In this document: piece after piece, positions 1-11,512 of the stretch
How the letters are laid out: the number at the start of each line of letters is the position of its first letter
How positions within the stretch are numbered: the first letter of the stretch is position 1
From: Oehlia diaphana
Lineage: Eukaryota > Glomeromycota > Glomeromycetes > Glomerales > Glomeraceae
Direction: 5' to 3'
Length of the DNA: 64,000 nt
NCBI GenBank assembly: GCA_003833135.1
Contig: QZLH01000556.1
Coordinates: forward strand, 1 to 64,000
Position numbers and translations under genes: made by a program
The notes under the pieces: generated by a model
What the model saw: only the letters and a program-made list of their open reading frames with translations
Databases searched by the model: none
Told to the model about the DNA's origin: nothing

Positions 1-446
1 TTCGGAGGTGGTGTAAAATTTCGAAATATTACACTAAAAACGTAATATTACAGAAGTTTACGTTCTTAAATTTAAATAATTATAGTAATTTAATAATATC
101 TCGCTATCTACTGATCCAATCAAGACGATCTATAGCTCATTGGAATCAGCTCATCATGACGAATCGAATGGTAGTAAAATCGCATCTCTACGTTCGATAG
201 AACGCTTTATAGCATGCAATAAAGTTTTACATCAATAGAACGTCATCTATCAAACGTAGAGATGCGATTTTACTACCATTCGATTCGTCTTGATGAGCTG
301 ATTCCAATGAGCTATAGATCGTCTTGATTGGATCAGTAGATAGCGAGATATTATTAAATTACTATAATTATTTAAATTTAAGAGCGTAAACTTCTGTAAT
401 ATTACGTTTTTAGTGTAATATTTCGAAATTTTACACCACCTCCGAA
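1..446. repeat. Long near-perfect foldback (inverted repeat), possibly truncated at window edge
   Basis: Positions 1-200 are the reverse complement of 247-446, with about three mismatches that I can find by eye, around a 46-nt spacer (201-246). The outer end reads ttcggaggtggtgtaa. No reading frame runs through it. Transcribed through, it would form a roughly 200-bp hairpin. Just beyond the right arm, at 461-490, lies a motif (cgcctaaaaaaatttcctga) that also occurs at 8555-8576 and in the MITE at 37.6 kb. The element may therefore extend past 446 and, on the left, past the window start. It is a foldback or MITE-type non-autonomous element; its family is not recognised. Confidence 0.93.
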
Positions 447-658
447 AGATTACACTAAATTACGCCTAAAAAAATTTCCTGATGAATAATAATATCCATG
501 TTTCCTTTATTTCTTTTTACTTGTACTTTAATACTAACAATACTAACAATACTAACAACATGTTTATTTTTTCCTTTCTCTTTATTTTTTTATTCTAGTT
601 AAAAATATAAAATCTATCATTAGATTTTGAAAGAGTAGTATTTTATCAAAATAATAAT

Positions 659-1160
659 ATGATGCAAGATCAATATACCTTAAATTCAAATACTGCTAAT
701 CAATTTTATGAAGAAACTCTGAATCAAAGTCAAAATTCTTTAAATTCAAATGCTAATTCTAATCAACTTTTATGTGAAGAACTGAAAAATTTAAAATTAA
801 TAATACAAAGAATACAAAATATATCAAATACAAACAATAGAATTGAAATAAAAAAGCAAGCAGAGTTTCAAATGAAAGAAGTAAGAAAATTTTATTTCAC
901 TTTTGTAATTACCTAAATATATTATTAATAAAATTTTGTTAAAGTTTTTAGATAGTAAACTAAAAATTACACCACACTCATTACAAAATCATATAAAACA
1001 AATATAACTCAAGAAAATAAGGAAAATTCTTCTTGAATATCAAATAAAATTTGTGGAAAAAAACTTACAAGTGTTTTGAGAAAAAATAAGTTTTAAAAAT
1101 GTTAAAAGAAGAAAGAATAATAATGATATTATCAAAAATGCACTTAAAGAAAAATAATAA
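659..1160 (+). pseudogene. Asn-rich coiled-coil protein remnant, unrecognised
   Basis: An open frame of 85 codons starts at the ATG at 659. It is rich in Asn, Gln and Ser (SNANSNQLL) and then has a leucine-spaced helical stretch (LCEELKNLKLIIQRIQ) that reads as a coiled coil. A possible splice donor (GTAAG) lies near 880. Downstream to about 1160 the sequence still looks coding in shifting frames (for example NALKEK) but is broken by stops. I take it as the 5' end of a decayed, perhaps element-borne, gene. The family is not recognised. A short functional first exon cannot be excluded. Confidence 0.3.
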
Positions 1161-2999
1161 TTTAATTTGTACAGTAGAAAAAAATTACTTTAGTTAATCT
1201 AACATAATTTTTACTTGTTACAAATTTACAGTAATAACTTAAGTTCCAATTTAAACTTTAATTTAACATCTTCCCTCCCTTCTATTTTTGAAAAATTTAA
1301 AGGTGATTTAAATACATATATTTGATATGTTTAAATATGCTTAAAATACTCCTCTTTTACTAAAATTTAATAATACTGAAAATTTCCAATTTTACCAAAA
1401 ATTTCTGAAATTTTTAATATGTTTAATTTTCATATTTGTTTAAATTATCCCCTTTTCCCTTCAAATTTTTAGCCGAAAAGGATGTTAAACTAATTATTAA
1501 TTTAGAATAACCTTACTTTCTTTTATATTTGAAATTTTAAGTTTTATTTGTAACATGTTTAATTTTTCAAACAAAAACTTAATAAATGTTAAAGTCTTAT
1601 CTTTTAAACTAAATTTTGAAACAGGAATAAAAATATCATAAATAAAAATATGTTTTTATTAATACAATTACCAATTCACTATTATTATTATATATATTTA
1701 GTTACACAAATAATATTATCCTCCTGATTGACACTACTATTTATACGATTATGCAAATTTGGTTATACCTATTGAATAGCAAATTTTTATGTATTTATTT
1801 ATCCATTTTTAGGAAATTTTGCAGTAAAATTAACTATTAATTATACTATAATGGGTTGATTGAGTAATTTAAAAAGATTTGCATTTTTCAAATGAGAAAA
1901 ATTTTCTTTAATTTATTTGTAATTTTAATATTATTTTTCAAATGTAATAGTAATAATTCTGAAGCTTTTTAAAATTTAACCTTTTAATATAAAAAAAAAA
2001 ACTAAGCAAAAAAAAACAAGATTCAACAATAAATTATTATATTATGCTCATAATATACTATAAAATACTTACTATTATGTAAATGGTAGGAAATAATTAT
2101 TATCTCCTAGCTAATGGGAATAGTAAAATTTTATTTATTCCTAATTAACCAGAAGATAAATAATATATATATTAACTTATAAATTAAATAGGTTATATAA
2201 GTAATATACATAAACAAAAATAAAAAATTCATGGCTTAGCTATATCACTGATGTAGCTTCCTGATGGGTTTGTAAAGATTACCTCTTCAAACTGTGATTA
2301 TATCATACAAACTAGTCAAATATGATAAATCGTATAACCTAAAAATTATATAAATGAATTATCATTTTCATCATTTAATCTTTTTAACTTTTTTTTTCAA
2401 CTTATCTTTTATCAACTTGACTTTTTTAATTCTTTTTTCAATTTGATCTTTTTATTAATTTGATTTCTTTTCTTAATTTGATCTTTTTATCAATTTGATT
2501 TTTTTTTTCAAATTGATCTTTTTATCAACTTGATTTCTTCAATATAATTCAGCTTAATCTCAACCTCATCTTTAAATCCTTTAAAATGTTTGGCCAGTGA
2601 ATTTCCTAACCTTTAGAATTTATTACCAGTACTCACTGTTATGAAAAGTTTGAAAAAAACTGCTAAAATTCTCAAAAAAAACTTGAAACTAGCCAGCCAA
2701 ATTATATTTCTTAGTAGAATTAAAAAGTTAATGTCAAAATATTACAGCATAGCCAAAAATAATTATGTCAGTACAAATGTTTACTAATAAAACATATAAT
2801 TATAATGAATTATGGCATTTTAATTACATCTGTCATATTCAAAATTCAATCCTACTAATAAATATAAGCCAAATTACACACAATTTTTTTGCTAATTCTT
2901 AGCATTCATATGTATATTATTTTTGGTCTCCAGTATAAAAAAGTATTAGATGTTCTGTTTAATTATTTATTTTTAGAATTGTTAATTAATGTTACTTTT
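1161..2999. other. AT-rich intergenic stretch
   Basis: No supported gene is visible. The stretch consists of A/T tracts and short low-complexity runs. The only structured part is the minisatellite-like array listed separately at 2370-2545. Confidence 0.6.
2370..2545. repeat. Degenerate minisatellite, unit about 17-25 nt
   Basis: Variants of caatttgatctttttat recur about seven or eight times head to tail, separated by T-tracts of varying length. The units read atctttttatcaatttga with T/C changes. It looks like replication-slippage sequence with no coding capacity. Confidence 0.7.
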
Positions 3000-3059
3000 G
3001 TTTTAAAGGAACAGCGTATAATGGTGTATTCCATCAACGTAATAGTATGAAATTCTGAA

Positions 3060-3235
3060 GTAAAAATTGAGCCACTTTTAAAGAATGATAGCACACTTTC
3101 AAATGATTATTCTTAAAATTTTTCTGAAATATAAAGTGGTTCTGAAGACGCAATTAAAAGACTTCTTTATGAATATGACCAATCAATTGAAAGGGATATA
3201 ATCACCAGAATTATTAATCCTGATACGATCCTGAT
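3060..3235 (+). pseudogene. Short coding-like remnant
   Basis: Two adjacent frames read as protein-like text, for example IEPLLKNDSTLSNDYS, and after a stop RLLYEYDQSIERDIITRI. They are separated by stops and no start codon fits. This is probably a fragment of a decayed gene or element. The family is not recognised. Confidence 0.25.
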
Positions 3236-3339
3236 ACAATCCTGATCCATAATTTAAATATAAAACAGGGGTGATATTTAATGTCATAATGCATCAATAT
3301 TTATTAATAATTACATTCAATTATAAACTATAGAAATTC

Positions 3340-3568
3340 TTCGTTATAACTGAAAAAAAATTCGTTATAAAAAAAATCCGTTATATCGAGAGGCATTTTT
3401 ATATAAGAAATTCACACACACTTTACTTCGTACTACGTTATACGGTAAATAAATAGTAAACTTCGTTATATCAAGGTTTTTTTCATATTTAAAATCGGTA
3501 CCACACTGTATGATCCGTTATATCGTGTTATTCGCTATATCGAGGTTCGCTGTAGAGAGGGGTGACTG
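3340..3568 (-). mobile_element. Pogo/Tc1-mariner-like terminal sequence (MITE or solo end)
   Basis: Read on the minus strand, the sequence starts with TA followed by cagtcacccctctctacagc and then repeats of gatataacg and gttataacg. This is the terminal layout of pogo/Fot1-like Tc1-mariner elements, which carry a TA target duplication and CAGTCA ends. The TA is at 3569-3570. The other end, near 3340, is degenerate (ttcgttataactg). No transposase is present. Confidence 0.6.
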
Positions 3569-3570
3569 TA

Positions 3571-4282
3571 CAATCCATTCTGTTTATCTTTCTTTCCATT
3601 TTAGTATATAAAACCGTATTTGCCAAAGTGTACTTTGTTTCACAACATAGAATTTGGTCTGCAATTTCTAACTTTACATCAGGAATTTGATATTGAACAG
3701 CACATCAACCAGTTTTTAGTGTATACTTAACTTTTTGTGGATAATGTCCATTATTTTATATTTTGAGCGAAAAATCTTTCTTCCAGAAATATACTAAGCA
3801 TATATATAAAGATTTATTAGGATAATCTTGATAAAAAATTCTTGCAGTCTATTGGTAAACATTTAATAATTAAGATATTAAACATACATGTTATTCATAA
3901 AGAAAGCAAAATTGCTTACTATAGGGCAATTAGAGCGTTATAGAGTGTTTAATTTTTGGTTTTTTATTAAAAATTTTTAAAACTTAAGCAGTGAAAATAA
4001 AAAATAACAAATATTACAAAAACAACTTATAATATTTTTTTTTTGATTTTATAATGAACCTTTTTCAAACCAATTTGAAACTTACGATTTCAATAGTAAA
4101 AAAATTTTTTCGAGTAGCAATTGGTTCTAAATTTAATTCCAAATTATGATAGTACTTTAAAAATTAAATTTTTTTAAGTTAAAATAAATAAATAAATAAT
4201 TTTTTTTTTATTAATTTGATATATTAAAAAATAAGTAAAATTTTAAATTTTCCATATAATATATATATATATATAAAAAATA
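3571..4282. other. Intergenic, AT-rich, nothing recognised
   Basis: There are poly-A and poly-T runs and a TA microsatellite around 4260-4275. I see no coding signal or structured element. Confidence 0.5.
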
Positions 4283-4749
4283 AGGGAAAATGTACTGTAT
4301 ATCTCGCCCCCGTATGATGTTACTAAAATCTCGTATTCTGTAACAAAAAAGAAATTCTTATTATACAAACATTTTTAAAAATGACTACTATGTGATTTTC
4401 CCCTACTCTGCAAGTTCACTTAAGCATAAAAGATTGTTTTGAATGTCATTTTTAACTTTATTTATTTATGTCAAGCAGGCAGCAGTTAAAGTAAAACTAT
4501 ATTACATCAAAAAGAAAGTATAGCGCTACAGTACTAGAACAACCAGGCCCCCACTTGTAAAAAAAAGTAACCCCTGTTCCCTACTTCGACCAATAAAGAA
4601 CAACAATAATAACAAGAAAAATGGATGCGTATCTAAAAAATAAAAATCAATACATACAGTATATATATATATATACTATTATTAAAAGATGTAGGTGACT
4701 AGACATAAAAAATAAAATGATTGTCTCCTCTATATTGGTCGTTAATGTT

Positions 4750-5945
4750 TTATGTTGACAGAACTTCTAAGTGATTGTAATATGTGCCACTATGTAAAAA
4801 GTTGGAGGATGTAAATAAAATAAACAAAAGGTCCGTATGGTTTTTATAATTTATGAAGTCAATATGTGGATTCGTATATAATGTGTTTATTAGATCTATG
4901 GCTTCCCCGATCACTTGCAGAGGTAGGTACTGACATGGCGCGATCACGTCTAAAATTTTGAGAGTAGGGGTTAAAACTATTTTCAGTAATACCATTGTCT
5001 TTTTTCCATTCTTCCAATTATTGGAACGTTTTTTCCATATATTAATTTTGAAGTATAAACTGTTTTCATATAAGATGTTTGATTTTGTTATGCATTCGGA
5101 ATATGTGATAAAGATCATTAGTAACGTATGAGCGCAATAGTAGCACGGCTGAAGGATGAATGTAGGCCCATCTAAATGTTTTTGAGCATTTGATACTATC
5201 AGAAATACATAGCGATAGTTTGTCAGCATTTTTGGTTAAAATCGCAATAAGAGAGTTGCCGAGGTGTTTAAAACCAGCTCAGATGTCGTTGACGAGTAAT
5301 GGACATGACCATATATGATCATTGGTTTCTTCCGTGTTATTACATAACAAACATGTTGTTTGGTTGTTAATAAGGTTGGGGTAGACGGGTAGTTACGGTT
5401 TAATATATCAAGAGTTGGTAAACGTCTTAGTAGAACATTAATTTCCATGCTGTGTCTTTGGTTTGTTGAGAATTGGTGGCAGCTTCGTGATTGTTAAAAT
5501 TAAACATTTGCTAAGTGACCAATTGATGATATGAGAAGCAGTAGCTTCCTTGATGTCCTTTAATGACGGGTGGTTCAAATGATCTTCAAGTCGTTTATAA
5601 TTGGAGATTGTACCAATACATTATCGAACATCTCAATCGATGCATATGCTTGTTACATATCAAAAGTAACAGTTTGTGATGATAGTGTTGATGGGTGATA
5701 TTAGTAGGTGTGGAGGAAAGTCTGCCTATTTTGGCTTGGGCATCCGCTATGTCGTTAAAAGTAATGTTTGAATGTGCTTTAACTTTGTGTAACTGAATGT
5801 GAATGCGCAGTTATTTGATAATATGGTGAATAGTCGACCATAGAATATTGGGACGATTTATGATAAGCGTCTATGGCAGCTTGCGAATCTGTATAGATGT
5901 TGTGTCAATTTGGCTTATTTGACAAAGATTTTTTGGGGGCTTTTT
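4750..5945 (-). pseudogene. LINE-type retrotransposon remnant: RNase H domain and Cys/His cluster
   Basis: On the minus strand, several frames together give a typical RNase H tail. One block reads NIYTDSQAAIDAYHK with the catalytic Asp (about 5895-5850), followed by KVKAHSNITFNDIADAQAK with the conserved His and Asp (about 5780-5720). Next comes a zinc-knuckle-like CLLCNNTEETNDHIWSCPLL (about 5360-5290). Stops and frameshifts separate the blocks, and two long frames (5448-5236 and 5229-4750) are only pieces. No reverse transcriptase domain is visible. This is the layout of the 3' end of non-LTR elements that carry RNase H; it is inactive here. Confidence 0.7.
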
Positions 5946-5965
5946 CCGTTAAATAACGTGACGTA

Positions 5966-5987
5966 TTTAATTCTGGTCAGAATTAAA
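5966..5987. repeat. Palindrome TTTAATTCTG-GT-CAGAATTAAA
   Basis: Two 10-nt arms around GT form a perfect dyad. Variants recur at 36473-36488 and 44765-44784 and belong to a wider GGCC(A/G)GAATTA motif group in this window. No function is evident. Confidence 0.6.
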
Positions 5988-6079
5988 TGATCAGCATACA
6001 AAATATCCTTTTTTGGAATAAAGGCGAGATTTAAACATCACAAATATATAGGTGCGAGATCTAAAATTTACCCTAAAAT

Positions 6080-6741
6080 AAATATAAAATTAATATTTTT
6101 TATTATTTAGAATTTTGCTAAATTTATAGATCTCTTGTATAAGGAGAAGAATCGGGTAATCGATAATAATCTAATAATATAAAAAAGGAGGTTATTCTTA
6201 CTAGACTGATATCAGAATGCTCATCTACGCTTCTCAGACATACCAGATTTTATTTAGAACATATATATAAATGAGCAGACTTGTAAACTAAATCGTAAAA
6301 AGCCTTCATTACAATTAAAGCTCAACCTCCAAATTTGCACAGTGTTTGTCAAGTTTAAGCTATTGATTTTAATAATGATTTATTCTTATTCAATATTTTA
6401 TATTAATATTATTTTTAGTAGAATGACTAATAATATATAAGCGTGATTTGTAATATGTAATTAATATAATTTACTTGCACTTTGGCGTGGTGTGTTTGCA
6501 TTTTAAAATGACAATAAAACACTCCTATAACTTAATTGTCCTCAATCTGACAAAAATAAAATAATTTTTGTTTATTAACATTTATAACTAGATATGAGTA
6601 ATAATTTAACACAATTAGATATTTTGTGTGTACAGTATATGTGAAATTCATTATGAATATTTGTATGTCAAACAGAGTTGCTGCTCTGAAAATCATATAA
6701 TAACACATTTGATGACACTTTTAATTATTTTATTATTGTCT
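6080..6741. other. Upstream region of the F-box gene
   Basis: AT-rich with no gene. It presumably holds the promoter of the F-box gene at 6742, but no clear TATA box stands out. Confidence 0.4.
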
Positions 6742-8343
6742 ATGGCATGCTCAAAGATATTTTCAGGAGATTTACCAGAGTTAATAAATGAAATTATTCA
6801 ATATTTCCATCATGATTATAAAACATTATATTCATGTATATTAATTAATAGATTATGGTGTCGTTTAGCAATTCCTTTATTATGGGAAGATCCATTTTCA
6901 ATTAAATTTCCTAAAAATTATCACTTTATTGAAATTTATTTACATAATTTGAATGATGATGATAAAATTAAATTAAATGAATATGAATATGATAATGATT
7001 TAATTCCTTCAAATACATTATTCAATTATCCTAGTTTTATTCAACATTTGAATACACATAATATTATTAATTCTATTATAAACTGGGAACATTCTGCTAG
7101 AACTTCAGCAACTAAAGCACAAAACTTTAGCAAATTTATTCATAAGTCACTGTATCAAATATTCATTGAAAATGTAGTAAATTTGCATAGTTTGGAAGTT
7201 GTATTACACACAAGTCGACAATATGAATGTTTAAATTTAATTTTACAAAATCCAAATTTCTTTCGCAATATTAAAAATTTAAAACTAGAAGGTTTAAGTG
7301 TTGAAACTTTAACAGGACTTTCAACACCTCTCAGCTCTAATTGCAATTCAATTTCATCACTTTATTTTAAACTTAGTTACTATTTTACTAACAATGATAA
7401 GCATATGATCGAAAAATACTTATCACAAATTATTAATTCTCAAGAAAATCTTAGAAGGATTTTATTTAATTTTTATGATTTTCCATTATTATCATTAAAA
7501 AATTCCAATTGTTTAAATACATTAAACACAATTATATTTTATTATGTTGATTTTAAAAATATAATTGGTTTAATTGAAATATTCAATCAATTGAATGTTT
7601 TAGAATCAATTCATATTATTTTTTGCAAATCTCTAGATACTAAATTCACTTCACAAATTATTAATATTACTAAACCATTTAAATTAAAATCTTTAATTTT
7701 GAATGAAATATTACAAATTGAATCATTATTATTGATAATACAAAAATTTGGTAATAATATGGAAGATTTTGGATTTGATGTAATAAAGGAGAAGGAATCA
7801 CTTCAATTACTTGAATCAGTTATAACATATTGTTGCAAAATTAAATTTTTATATTTACCTGTTGTGTTAAATAGCCAGATTATTAATTCTTTCAATTTAA
7901 TTAAAAATATTAAACAGAATCTTAATTACCTTTTAATTGATGCTAATAATAGTCATTTGAGTTCAATTATATTACAAAATTTAGGACAAATTCTTCCCAT
8001 TAAATTAGAATATTTGAAATTGAATCTTGCAATTAACATAAGTGATTTAGAAACTTTTTTAAAGAATTCACAAAATACTTTTATTAAAATATTGGTAATT
8101 AGAAATAGTAGAATAATAGATGGAATTGAAGATATTTTCCATTATATAAAGGAATATATTATAAAAAAGAAAAGAATTAAATATTTGGCTATCGCAGAAG
8201 CTACTAATAGGACTTGTGATGATTTGTTTTTTCTGAAAGATAAAGTAAATGAATTAAAACTATATGATATTCAAGTTTTAGATTATAATAGTTTAGATAT
8301 TGATATTGGGAAATTTATTTATAATAACAAATATTTTTATTAA
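6742..8343 (+). CDS. F-box protein with degenerate leucine-rich C-terminal region
   Basis: 533 residues, one exon. The N-terminus carries an F-box (residues about 6-50) with LPELINEIIQYF, then TLYSCILINRLWCRLAIPLL. Proteins of this type bind SKP1 and recruit substrates to SCF ubiquitin ligases. The rest (about 100-530) is a string of Leu/Ile/Asn-rich helical repeats resembling degenerate LRRs, as in the large F-box families of Glomeromycotina. I chose the ATG at 6742 because the F-box follows directly. An in-frame ATG at 6628 would add 38 Leu/Ile-rich residues that other family members lack. No stop or frameshift interrupts the frame. The substrate is unknown. Confidence 0.88.
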   Translation: MACSKIFSGDLPELINEIIQYFHHDYKTLYSCILINRLWCRLAIPLLWEDPFSIKFPKNYHFIEIYLHNLNDDDKIKLNEYEYDNDLIPSNTLFNYPSFIQHLNTHNIINSIINWEHSARTSATKAQNFSKFIHKSLYQIFIENVVNLHSLEVVLHTSRQYECLNLILQNPNFFRNIKNLKLEGLSVETLTGLSTPLSSNCNSISSLYFKLSYYFTNNDKHMIEKYLSQIINSQENLRRILFNFYDFPLLSLKNSNCLNTLNTIIFYYVDFKNIIGLIEIFNQLNVLESIHIIFCKSLDTKFTSQIINITKPFKLKSLILNEILQIESLLLIIQKFGNNMEDFGFDVIKEKESLQLLESVITYCCKIKFLYLPVVLNSQIINSFNLIKNIKQNLNYLLIDANNSHLSSIILQNLGQILPIKLEYLKLNLAINISDLETFLKNSQNTFIKILVIRNSRIIDGIEDIFHYIKEYIIKKKRIKYLAIAEATNRTCDDLFFLKDKVNELKLYDIQVLDYNSLDIDIGKFIYNNKYFY

Positions 8344-11300
8344 TATTTAATAATTTTAATAATGCTTTGCGAAATTAATGAATTGTTATTAATATTGTTA
8401 GTTAATTATATAACATCATTCAGAAATTATCTTGGATGTAAGAATTCGTGTTCCTGCGATGGAATTGTAATCCTATGTAAGTTTACACAAGTTCACGTAA
8501 ATTTCATAAGAAATTTACAGAAACTTACTTAATTTTATACCCCTTCGCATGTTTACGCCTAAAAAATTTCCTGATGATAAATTTCAGTTTTTTGCTTTAT
8601 ATTGAATCAATCTAATTTGCATAATTAGCTCAATAAAGTATTGAAAATTGAAATGCTTTATATATTATATTTGAGATGAATTAAACATTAAAACTTTTAA
8701 GGATTTAAAAATTATAAGTGCACTTCTTTTATGATATTCTAATTCACTTAGTATTAAGAATGTAATTTTGCTTATGTTTTACTAGTATATACCAAAGTAT
8801 TAGATACTAAATTATTGAAATTCCGGTTTAATGCAAGAAATTTAACTAATGCACATATTTGTGACCTAAAGTTGGCAATAATTGAAGAGAACTTTTTAAA
8901 AAAAAAAAATTTTGAATTAAAAAATTTTAATGAAACAATAATAGAATAGTTTAAATATGAATAATAAAATTTGTATGAAGTTCAGGTCGTCAGATTTTTG
9001 CTTATTAATTACTAGCCTTTGAATTGATGATGTAATGGTATAATGGTAGGTTTAAAATCTTTTTGGGCAATAACTTATTTAGAGAATGTGTTTGATTAAT
9101 ATAGGAAAATTATATTAGTTAGTCTTTGTTTTTATCTTTTGTAGGTTTAATAATGGTTCACTAAATTTGAATTAGACTTTAGAGGATTCGACGTTAATCG
9201 TGATAAAAAATTTAGTACTACCATATATTCTTAAAAAGCGTCGCACAAGTCTATATGAATCCTCCTTTATGTTTACAGTTCCTTTTTCCTTATAAAATTT
9301 CACGTTTCTTTTGTTTATCAGAAATAGACATTTTAAATTATTGCTGAAAAATCTTTTTTAAAAGAAAAAAGGTAATTTATTTATTTTATTTCTTAAGAGT
9401 AGTAGAACTAAGACTAATAAAAAGAAAAAAGGTGAAACATGTCCACAAGAAATTTTATTATGATTGCTCATGTCACGTGAATTTTATCAGCGGATTACGT
9501 CATTTGACCATAATAAATTTAAGATAGAAATGGAAAACCCAGTTCTCTAATTAATTTACTACATTGATTACGCAAAATCGCCGATATAAATTTCTGTATA
9601 TATAGGCCAAAATTTTATCATAAATTGAGAGTTAGAGTCATATGATAAAAGATTAATTTACTTATAAAAAAGTAATATTTATTAATTAATTTTGTTAACT
9701 GTTATCAAAACTTCCTATTCATTATCCCGAACATAGAGTAGCGTTTTATTCACGCACGAGAATATACTAAGACAAAATATGCATTCATAGATACCGACTG
9801 AAATGCGACATACCAAGAGATGGCTATTCATCAAAGACATTTCCAGATTGGTCAGTAGGATATAAACTCTCTATACATGTACATTTCATAATGGACCATT
9901 TCTTGCTGGTAAAAGGAATACATTGTAATGATATGCATATTCATTTAAAAAATGCTGGTTTGTTATTAAAGATTCTTTTAACTTACGGTAAATGTTACTG
10001 GTAAAAATAAATCAGATGATTGGTTATTCATGGAAGAATTTCACAGAAATACTGTAATTGTATTTGCTCCAATAATATATCCTGTCGTAGTGATAACATT
10101 GCAGCTTGATTAAGATATTATAATAATTTTATTTATATTGATGAAAAGATCAATCTTATAATTAAATTTTATAGTGAAATTTATATAAAAAATATATATA
10201 TAATATTGTTTTTGCATATTGCACCTTTTAGAACTTTAATTGATGATCTAAATAATATAAATATATATTAGTTTTAATAAATAGAAATTTCTCAAAATCA
10301 TATGAAAAATTTTACCATATCTTAATTAATTTGGTCAAGTTAATCTATTGTAATAATCTCATGTTGTTCTTATCCTATTTTAAAAATTAATTTATCCTTC
10401 CAAAATAGTCTATAATTATGAAGACAAAGTATGTAAAAAAAGAATCGGAACCTTGCTTTAAAATTTTTGTTTCTCATTTATAAAGGATAATGTTGCAATG
10501 GTTCCATAATGTTTTCTGATCACTATTTGACATTAAGTTTTAATATAAAGCCTCCTATTATCCAAGTAATTGTAATAGTAAGTACTTTGAAATCGGTACT
10601 ATGCTCTTTAATAATGTTATTTTGATTCTGATAATAATCAAATTAAATTGGATAATAATAATGACTCACAAATGGCTTAAATAAATTGTGGCTTCAAATT
10701 AAAGAATAATTATTATTACATCCTGAAACCAAGAAATAAACAAAACATTTATCATTGAGTTTATGATATTGTATTTATATTGGTTAACATCGAACCCAAT
10801 GTCATACAATATTTATATTATCTTACGGTCATGCTTTACTGTATTTATAAAAAAACTTTTTCTCTTACATTCTTATTACCAAAAATTAATTCAAACAATA
10901 CTACCCTGTAATTATTATATTATATTAGTTATTCAAAGCTTTAAGTGCTTTACACATTAAAGGGTATTCAAAGCTAAAAAAAAATATTATTATTAAACTT
11001 TATTATAATTTATATCATTTAAAAATATATTTAAATTTTTTTTCAAATTGGAAAGCTTTTTTATGTTAACAATATATTACATCAAAAATTGTATGTAAAT
11101 GTCATCGATGATTACGGAAAATGTAACCAAAAATGGTCAAACATTTTAAAATAACTTACATGTGAAATCAAATTGATGACATTATACAAGTAAAACCTTA
11201 CCAGTCGTAATACATTTCATTATACTATATAATATTATTTTATCTTTACCGATCAATTTTTTTTTTTTTTTTTTTTTATAAAAAAAATAGGTTTAATAAA

Positions 11301-11512
11301 TAAAAACTGCACTACATAATTGGAAAGTTGTTATTCTTATTAGCGCAACTTAACAATTTCAGTAGTATCTTTAAAATCATACGAACTTTTAACTTTTATA
11401 AATGTCAAATGTATTTAACAACTTCATTTTTTTTTATGTTTTATTATACAAAAAAAAGGAAATTCAAAAAAATAAATAACTTATCAATTGTTTTTCAACT
11501 TCATCATGCCAG
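8344..11512. other. Long gene-poor stretch with short repeats
   Basis: No gene is supported. It contains a nested hairpin (8477-8528), the shared terminal motif cgcctaaaaaatttcctga (8556-8574), and a block at 9480-9560 that recurs in part, inverted, at 29.7 kb. There is a long T-run near 11260. Short open frames around 10763 and 11328 have no protein-like composition. The missing first exon of the next gene should lie in 10.9-11.5 kb. Confidence 0.5.
8477..8528. repeat. Nested hairpin
   Basis: Inner arms gtaaatttc (8497-8505) and gaaatttac (8510-8518) surround a 4-nt loop. Outer arms gtaagttt (8477-8484) and aaacttac (8521-8528) extend it. It lies about 28 nt before the shared terminal motif at 8556, so it may be the end of a short non-autonomous element. 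Confidence 0.6.

Larger units (their letters stand above)
4283..6078. mobile_element. 1.8-kb segment bounded by imperfect inverted ends
   Basis: The left end (about 4283-4335) and the reverse complement of the right end (about 6013-6078) share the order aggg(a/t)aaa, then atctcgc, then a cgagattt-type block, about 50 nt per end with gaps. The segment contains the LINE-type RNase H remnant at 4750-5945. Either a DNA element was invaded by the retroelement, or two related short repeats flank it by chance. The similarity is visible by eye but imperfect. Confidence 0.4.

Noticed and set aside
10763..10960. 65-codon hydrophobic frame
   Set aside because: Ile/Tyr/Leu-rich by chance. No start context, no homology recognised.
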